A program made the translations under genes and the position numbers. A stretch of DNA of 11,054 bases from Smithella sp. D17. Its GTDB lineage: Bacteria > Desulfobacterota > Syntrophia > Syntrophales > Smithellaceae. This document shows positions 5,404 to 11,054 of the stretch, in pieces; position 1 is the stretch's first letter; every line of letters begins with the position of its first letter. The notes under the pieces are model-generated. The model did no database searches. It was not told where the DNA came from and was given only the letters and a program-made list of their open reading frames with translations. The stretch covers positions 1 to 11,054 of the forward strand of contig JQOA01000225.1 of NCBI GenBank assembly GCA_000753945.1. Reading direction: 5' to 3'.

Positions 5404-8400
5404 TTAAATTCTCACGTCAACCTTGTGTTCCTTGTCATCATCCGCAAGGAGAATTATTCCCTCACTTTGCTCCACGCCGTCAATGGTTACCATCTTTTTG
5501 CTTTCTGAAGTTTGCGCACGCATGACAAAGATGTGGTAAATTGTTTTCCCATAGCGGTAACGTATATTGAAAACATCCCAATCATCAGGGATGCACGGCG
5601 TAAGACTGAGCCTGTTCCCTTCACGTTTTACTCCCAGGAGCGATTCCAGAATCAGCCGGTACATCCAGCCTGCCGAGCCTGTATACCAGGTCCATCCGCC
5701 TCTTCCGATATGTGGCTCAAGCGCGTAAACATCCGCAGCCACAGCGTAAGGTTCCACTTTATAAGTCGCGACCGCCTCAGAAGATCTTGTGTGGTTCACC
5801 GGGTTAATCATAGTCATAATTTCCCATGCCCGCCGATTGTCTCCCAAAGCTGCAAACGCCATTGCCGCCCAAATAGCTCCGTGGGTGTATTGTCCGCCAT
5901 TTTCTCTTACGCCGGGAACATATCCCTTGATGTAGCCGGGATTCAAATTGGACTTATCGAATGGCGGTTCCAGAAGCTGGACTATTCCAATCTCTCTGTG
6001 AATCAGGCGCTTATTCAGCGCTTCCATAGCAAGACGCGAACGTTCGGCATCACCGGCTCCGGACAAAACCGCCCAGCTTTGGGCGATTGAATCAATCCGG
6101 CATTCGGAGTTTTGAGCCGAACCGAGCGGAGAGCCGTCATCGAAGTAGGCGCGCCGGTACCACAAGCCGTCCCAGCCATGCTGTTCAATATTCAAGCGCA
6201 GCTGTGAAGCTTCTTTTTCACAATGTTCGCCGAAAGATGTGTCGCCGCGCAGGCGGGCAATTTCCACAAATTGCATAAGGATCTTATAAAGGAAAAAACC
6301 CAGCCAGACGCTTTCGCCCTTGCCCTTTATTCCCACCATGTTCATGCTGTCGTTCCAGTCTCCGGAGCCCATTAGCGGCAATCCGTGCTCGCCGAATCGG
6401 AGTCCCCTTCTAATGGCCCTTACGCAGTGCTCATACAAGCTGGCCGTTTCCTGAGACCGGCTGTGCAGATCGTAATACGAATCCTCATCCTTGTTTACCG
6501 GACGGCCTTTAATGAAAGGAACGGATTCGTTCAGTATGTCTGAATCGCCGGTACTGGATACATAAAAACAGGTTACAAAGGGCAGCCAGAGGTAATCGTC
6601 GGAGCATTGCGTGCGTACACCCCGTCCCATGGGTGGATGCCACCAATGCTGCACATCTCCTTCCTTGAATTGGCGGGATGCGCAAAGAAGCAGATGCTCT
6701 CGTGTTAGATTTGGATCGGTATGAATCAGCGCCATTACATCCTGCAGCTGATCGCGGAAGCCGAAGGCGCCCCCCGACTGGTAGTTTCCGGTTCGCGCCC
6801 AAAGCCGGCAGGCCAGTGTCTGGTAGGAAAGCCAGCCATTGGCCAGCACGTTGAGGGATGGGTCGGGTGTTTCCACCTGCACGGCGCCAAGCGTTTGATC
6901 CCAGTATTGTCTTACGGCCTCGAGAGCGTCATGTGCCGCGGACGCTTCCCCAAAACTCTGCGCGAGTTTTCGGGCGTAATCAACGTTGCGTCCCAGGCCG
7001 AGAGTAAAAACAATCTCTTTTTCTTCCCCGTCGGCCAACTCAAATGGAACCTGAATTGCGGCACAGGGATCCAATCCGGCGCCAACTTTGCCGGAGAGAT
7101 GCTGACGTTTCATAGCCGCCGGATCGTGAAGTGTTCCGTTGCGTCCCAGGAACTCTGTCCGGTTGCAGGTTATGGTTCGCGTCAGCGCGTCTGTGTTGAA
7201 GAAAGCAACCCGATTGGGAAACTCAGTGTTGTAGGGGTTGCTCGCAAAAATAGCGCGGCTTTGGAGGTCAACATCGGTAATGACATGCATGGCGGTTTTC
7301 GTTCTGAGATCACCCAGAACCCATTCCACATATCCCGTAGCGGAGAGGCGACGTGATCGCCCCGTCTTATTTTTTATTTTCAACACTGTGAATTTTACCG
7401 CTGCGTCCAGAGCCACGTAAACCCGTACCTCGGAATGGATACCGCGCTCCGTATGTTCGAATACGCTGTAGCCAAAACCATGCCGGGTTATGTAAGGTGT
7501 TTCCCCGCGTCTGGGCAGCGGCATGGGAGACCAAAAGTGGCCGCGCTCCTCATCGCGGAGGAAAAATATTTCTCCACTCCTGTCGCTTACCGGATCGTTG
7601 TACCAGGGTGTGAGACGGAACTCATGGGCATTCTCTGACCAGGTGTAGGACATGCCACTCTCTGAAATGACGGTGCCGAACTGAGGGTTGGCCAGCACAT
7701 TCACCCATGGTACCGGCGTCACATGATCCTGGACAGTCGAAATAACGTATTCGCGTCCGTCAGAGGTGAATCCGCCCAGGCCATTAAAGAACATCAGATT
7801 TTGATCAGGCAACCCGGCGACTGGCGCGGGCAGGGCGCGATGGGTACGGGTCGGTATCAGGCGCGGAACGGCTGTTCTCAAACTGTCACGCCGGTTGACC
7901 TGGGCGGCCAGTGTCCCTTTTTTATCTGTAATGATAACGTGAGCGACAGTTTGAATCAGAACGCGGTCTTCTTCCGATATCTGGTCGGTAGATCTGACGA
8001 AAATTCCGCCCAGTTGATCGTTTAAGATGGCAACCGTGCCTGAGGCAATGAGGCCCATGATCTGGTCATGCAGAAGTTGCCGGTAACCGGCGTGATCTTC
8101 ATTCCAGATTACGAGGTCAACGGCCAATCCTTTTAATCGCCAGTATACGTGTGCCTGAACCAGTTGGCGTACCAATTCGATGTTAGCCTGATCGGCAATC
8201 CTCAACAATACAATGGGTAAATCGCCGGATATGGCGTAGCCCCATAAACCGGATTGTCCCCGGTGATTTTCTTTGATGATATTGGAATCGGCGCGCAGAG
8301 AGGCATTGTTGTAAATGACTGAGCCGGCCATGCGGCAGTAAAGTTGAGCGTTGGCCTCCGTAGCATTGATCTGTCTCAGAAGTACCTGACTCTGTGTCCA

Positions 8401-11054
8401 GGCCAGATCGAACACACGATCCGCGATCCGGCGATCCTGGTATTTCTCGACCAGCGTTAATGTGGCTTCCCTGGTTTCGCTGATTCCGAAAACCATATCA
8501 ATCGTAACCGATTGTTCCGGATCAAGCGTTATTCGGGAACGTATGGCGACAATCGGATCAAGCACCGAACCCTGACTGCCCGAAAGTGTTCCAAAGAGAT
8601 CGGAAGGATAACCTATCGCTTGTGGATCACTGACGGTGTTCCCGTGGCCGGTAAACTGCATCCGGTCAGTCTCATAGGAAATCTGCTCGATTTCCGCCCC
8701 GTGTACGGCCATCAGATGAAACATCCAGGGATTTTTCTCGTTTTCAGACCGTGGCCGGCGAGCGCAAAGAATCGCCCTGCGCTGTTCGATAATTTCGGCT
8801 TGAACAAAAAGATTGCTGAATGCCGGATGCATTGTGTCCGCGGCAGGGGGCGCCAAAACCACCTCCGCATAACTCGTGACATCAATAGTTCTTGGCGACC
8901 GCGAACGGTTTTCGATGGTGGTACGGCGCAGTTCGATATCATCTTCCGGCGAAACAACTATTTTTGTATGAACATCAAAATCATAATCCTGGCGGCGAAA
9001 TTCCACACGGCCGTCCGAAAAAATAGCCTCGTAATGCAGGGGTTGTTTGAGAGTCGGCTGATAGGTTGTTGACCAGACATCACCGGTATTTACATCGCGG
9101 AGGTAACAGAAAGTACCAAAGTTGTCACAGGTAGTGTCTTCTCTAAAACGAGTGACGGCCATGTCCTTCCAACGGCTGTAACCGCCGCCCGCATTAGTTA
9201 TCATTAAGTGATATCTACCGTTGGAAAGCAACTGTACTTCCGGAGTGGGTGTATCGGGGGTGTTAAAAACACGTACAGGTGTCTCCATACTAACGGATTC
9301 TCTGTGTGAATCGGCGAGTTCGGTGGGGGAAGTGTAAAAGGCGACGGCCTTGGGAATCCGCTCCTGTAACAGTAACAGGGTTGCCTGAAACAATGGTTCC
9401 GACTCAAAACGCTTCTGCATCGGCCGGCCCAGGAGCAAATAGACCAGCGCAAGCAAAGTCATCCCCTGGTGATGCGCCATGAAGGAATGAACCACAGCGT
9501 TCGATTGCCCTCGCGGCAGACGCGACGGGGTGTAGTCGATTGCTTCATAGAAACCGAATCTCCCTTCAAAACCTGCTGCGGCAAGTCTTTCCAGATTCAG
9601 GCACGCCTCTTCGGGCGCCACCATTAACGCCAGCGCTGAGGCATAGGGAGCAACGACCATATCTTCAGCTAATCCGCGCTTGAGACCCAGGCCGGGTACA
9701 CCGAAGGCGCGATACTGATAGTTAAGATGGCTGTCAATGGCGTTGTAGCCGGATTCCGAAATACCCCAGGGCACGGCATGCTTTTTCCCATACTCTATAT
9801 GTCGGGCCACAGCCGCCTTGTAGGTTTGATCGAGAAGAGAGTTTTCATAGGTAGGCATCACCAGAAGCGGCATGAGGTATTCGAACATGGAACCACTCCA
9901 TGATACCAGTACCGGTTTTCTGCCGGCGGTGGTCAGGAGACGTCCCAGAGCAAACCAACTCTCCTGGGGTAGTTTGCCCTGCGCGATTCCTACGAAAGTG
10001 CTGAATCGGGCTTCCGCTGCCAGTAAATCGTAGAAACTTGTATCGCGCCGCCAGTTGCCGACGTTGTATCCTATCGACAACAGATTACACGCCTTATCGA
10101 ACAGGAAATCATATTCTATACGGGAGAAATCTTCACATTGCCTGGCCAGCCCTTCGATATCCGTCATCATAGCTTGGACGCCCCGGCTGGCAGCTGTAAC
10201 CAGTCTTCGAAGTTCACCAAGTTGCCTATGCTCATCGGAAGTTATATCCGGATTCATCTGCTTCTCGATGGCCGGGAGCAGTTCCGCTTCCATGTTGATT
10301 ACTTCCCGCATCGTCGGTATATCATTGAGTCGGGCCGATTTGTTAATCATGTCCGACAATACCGGGTAAAATATCCAGGGTGTGAAAAAACGTAACTCCT
10401 CAAGGGCTTCCCAGCATTGATCGGTAAAGGCCTTTGCCCACCATCTCAACGGACTATCGGGATCACTATCGGGCACATTGACGGATGTTGCCATCTGTGC
10501 TGCTGATGTTGCCAATTGTTCGAGGTACAAGCGTACCGCCATGAGCGTGGTTGGTTCGGAATTGATTGCATATGCCAGAGTCTTTCTGATTTGAGCGATC
10601 TGGACTACGTCAGTTTTGCCCGCCGTGCCGGCGAGTACCTCCAGCGTGTCCCGGAGGCCGGGAAATAGCTGCGATCCTATGATTTTCTGATCGGGAAGGG
10701 CGAGAAGTCCCGATCGTAATATCAGCAGATGTCCGGCGAAATTTCCGCTGTCCACCGAAGAAATGTAAAGGGGCAACAGAGGCTCCAGTGATTGTGTATC
10801 GTACCAGTTATAAAAATGACCTTTTTGCCTGCTCATGGAATCCATCGTGTGGAAAGTATGTGCTGTACGCTCGATGAATCGCCGCATGGTGATATAGCCT
10901 AAATCCAGGGCGGAGAGATTGGCCAGCAGAGACAGTCCCATGTTGGTTGGCGAGGTGCGATGGGCGACCACGGCAACGGGTTGCTCCTGATAGTTGTCCG
11001 GTGGCAGCCAATTATCGTCCGGACCCACAAAAGTTTCGAAAAAGCTCCACGTTT
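5404..11054 (-). CDS. ndvB: Cyclic beta-1,2-glucan synthase, C-terminal part (5' end beyond the window)
   Basis: The frame is open through the window edge. The codons before the apparent GTG at 11026-11028 still encode family sequence (TWSFFETFV, then GPDDNWLPPDN), so that GTG is internal and the gene is 5'-partial, with about 1,883 residues visible of a family usually near 2,800. In order, the first part (about 11054-9370) is the glucoamylase-like region, with VAHRTSPTN, GHFYNWYD, GFYEAIDYTPSRLP and AHHQGMTLLAL (near 9455-9480). Next comes a first GH94-type beta-sandwich region (from about 9230, LLSNGRYH, SRWKDMAVTRF). The last is the GH94 phosphorylase-like module (from about 7780, NGLGGFTSDGREYV) with the catalytic-type SGDWND motif (about 6349-6366) and GESVWLGFFLYK. 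Family members are inner-membrane enzymes. An N-terminal GT84 domain, absent here, polymerises UDP-glucose, and the phosphorylase module trims chain length before cyclisation for periplasmic glucans. It converges on the operon and shows no frameshift. Confidence 0.93.
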   Translation of the reverse strand, partial: TWSFFETFVGPDDNWLPPDNYQEQPVAVVAHRTSPTNMGLSLLANLSALDLGYITMRRFIERTAHTFHTMDSMSRQKGHFYNWYDTQSLEPLLPLYISSVDSGNFAGHLLILRSGLLALPDQKIIGSQLFPGLRDTLEVLAGTAGKTDVVQIAQIRKTLAYAINSEPTTLMAVRLYLEQLATSAAQMATSVNVPDSDPDSPLRWWAKAFTDQCWEALEELRFFTPWIFYPVLSDMINKSARLNDIPTMREVINMEAELLPAIEKQMNPDITSDEHRQLGELRRLVTAASRGVQAMMTDIEGLARQCEDFSRIEYDFLFDKACNLLSIGYNVGNWRRDTSFYDLLAAEARFSTFVGIAQGKLPQESWFALGRLLTTAGRKPVLVSWSGSMFEYLMPLLVMPTYENSLLDQTYKAAVARHIEYGKKHAVPWGISESGYNAIDSHLNYQYRAFGVPGLGLKRGLAEDMVVAPYASALALMVAPEEACLNLERLAAAGFEGRFGFYEAIDYTPSRLPRGQSNAVVHSFMAHHQGMTLLALVYLLLGRPMQKRFESEPLFQATLLLLQERIPKAVAFYTSPTELADSHRESVSMETPVRVFNTPDTPTPEVQLLSNGRYHLMITNAGGGYSRWKDMAVTRFREDTTCDNFGTFCYLRDVNTGDVWSTTYQPTLKQPLHYEAIFSDGRVEFRRQDYDFDVHTKIVVSPEDDIELRRTTIENRSRSPRTIDVTSYAEVVLAPPAADTMHPAFSNLFVQAEIIEQRRAILCARRPRSENEKNPWMFHLMAVHGAEIEQISYETDRMQFTGHGNTVSDPQAIGYPSDLFGTLSGSQGSVLDPIVAIRSRITLDPEQSVTIDMVFGISETREATLTLVEKYQDRRIADRVFDLAWTQSQVLLRQINATEANAQLYCRMAGSVIYNNASLRADSNIIKENHRGQSGLWGYAISGDLPIVLLRIADQANIELVRQLVQAHVYWRLKGLAVDLVIWNEDHAGYRQLLHDQIMGLIASGTVAILNDQLGGIFVRSTDQISEEDRVLIQTVAHVIITDKKGTLAAQVNRRDSLRTAVPRLIPTRTHRALPAPVAGLPDQNLMFFNGLGGFTSDGREYVISTVQDHVTPVPWVNVLANPQFGTVISESGMSYTWSENAHEFRLTPWYNDPVSDRSGEIFFLRDEERGHFWSPMPLPRRGETPYITRHGFGYSVFEHTERGIHSEVRVYVALDAAVKFTVLKIKNKTGRSRRLSATGYVEWVLGDLRTKTAMHVITDVDLQSRAIFASNPYNTEFPNRVAFFNTDALTRTITCNRTEFLGRNGTLHDPAAMKRQHLSGKVGAGLDPCAAIQVPFELADGEEKEIVFTLGLGRNVDYARKLAQSFGEASAAHDALEAVRQYWDQTLGAVQVETPDPSLNVLANGWLSYQTLACRLWARTGNYQSGGAFGFRDQLQDVMALIHTDPNLTREHLLLCASRQFKEGDVQHWWHPPMGRGVRTQCSDDYLWLPFVTCFYVSSTGDSDILNESVPFIKGRPVNKDEDSYYDLHSRSQETASLYEHCVRAIRRGLRFGEHGLPLMGSGDWNDSMNMVGIKGKGESVWLGFFLYKILMQFVEIARLRGDTSFGEHCEKEASQLRLNIEQHGWDGLWYRRAYFDDGSPLGSAQNSECRIDSIAQSWAVLSGAGDAERSRLAMEALNKRLIHREIGIVQLLEPPFDKSNLNPGYIKGYVPGVRENGGQYTHGAIWAAMAFAALGDNRRAWEIMTMINPVNHTRSSEAVATYKVEPYAVAADVYALEPHIGRGGWTWYTGSAGWMYRLILESLLGVKREGNRLSLTPCIPDDWDVFNIRYRYGKTIYHIFVMRAQTSESKKMVTIDGVEQSEGIILLADDDKEHKVDVRI

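Noticed and set aside
5512..6090. 192-codon plus-strand frame
   Set aside because: It is antisense to the conserved GH94 module of the cyclic glucan synthase and shows no domain or ribosome binding site I recognise.
6721..7356. 211-codon plus-strand frame
   Set aside because: It is a shadow of the same conserved gene, with no independent evidence of coding.
11026..11028. GTG as the true start of the cyclic glucan synthase gene
   Set aside because: The codons upstream to the window edge continue conserved family sequence (WSFFETFV before GPDDNWLPP), no ribosome binding site precedes it, and a GT84 N-terminal region is expected, so the gene is truncated by the window.

Overview
The window looks like a stretch of an anaerobic bacterial chromosome, most likely a syntrophic or sulfate-reducing member of the Desulfobacterota. 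That placement is an inference from two things: a fumarate-adding glycyl radical enzyme of the alkylsuccinate synthase type, and a very large cyclic beta-1,2-glucan synthase. No 16S rRNA or other phylogenetic marker is present.

Positions 25-5189 (+ strand) hold a row of six co-directional genes with strong Shine-Dalgarno sites and gaps of 55-111 nt, probably one operon. (1) A short secreted-type protein (25-273) looks like a broken copy of the start of the next gene. (2) A TRAP-transporter (DctP-type) periplasmic binding protein (263-1603) carries an unusual N-terminal array of 19-residue helical repeats. (3) A 54-aa cysteine-rich small subunit (1659-1823) resembles the gamma subunit BssC/AssC. 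(4) A 122-aa protein (1901-2269) has the same cysteine pattern plus an N-terminal extension and may be an extra MasB-like subunit. (5) The glycyl radical catalytic subunit (2355-4856) has Cys471, the fumarate-binding Arg486 and the radical Gly808. (6) A 73-aa CxxC...CxxC small subunit (4968-5189) resembles BssB/AssB. Together, genes 3-6 would form an X-succinate synthase that adds a hydrocarbon to fumarate. Sequence style favours n-alkanes over toluene. The activating radical-SAM enzyme and the TRAP membrane subunits are not in the window.

Positions 5190-5403 are a non-coding gap between convergent genes. It holds a strong hairpin and a REP-like palindromic element. A 12-bp hairpin also lies between the catalytic and beta-like subunit genes.

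Positions 5404-11054 (- strand) are one open gene, the C-terminal part of a cyclic beta-1,2-glucan synthase (NdvB/ChvB/Cgs), whose 5' end lies beyond the window. It has no evident functional link to the operon.

The least ordinary parts are the repeat-bearing binding protein with its truncated upstream copy, the extra gamma-like subunit, a possible decayed third gamma-like start at 2288-2338, and the structured RNA between the assA-like and assB-like genes.
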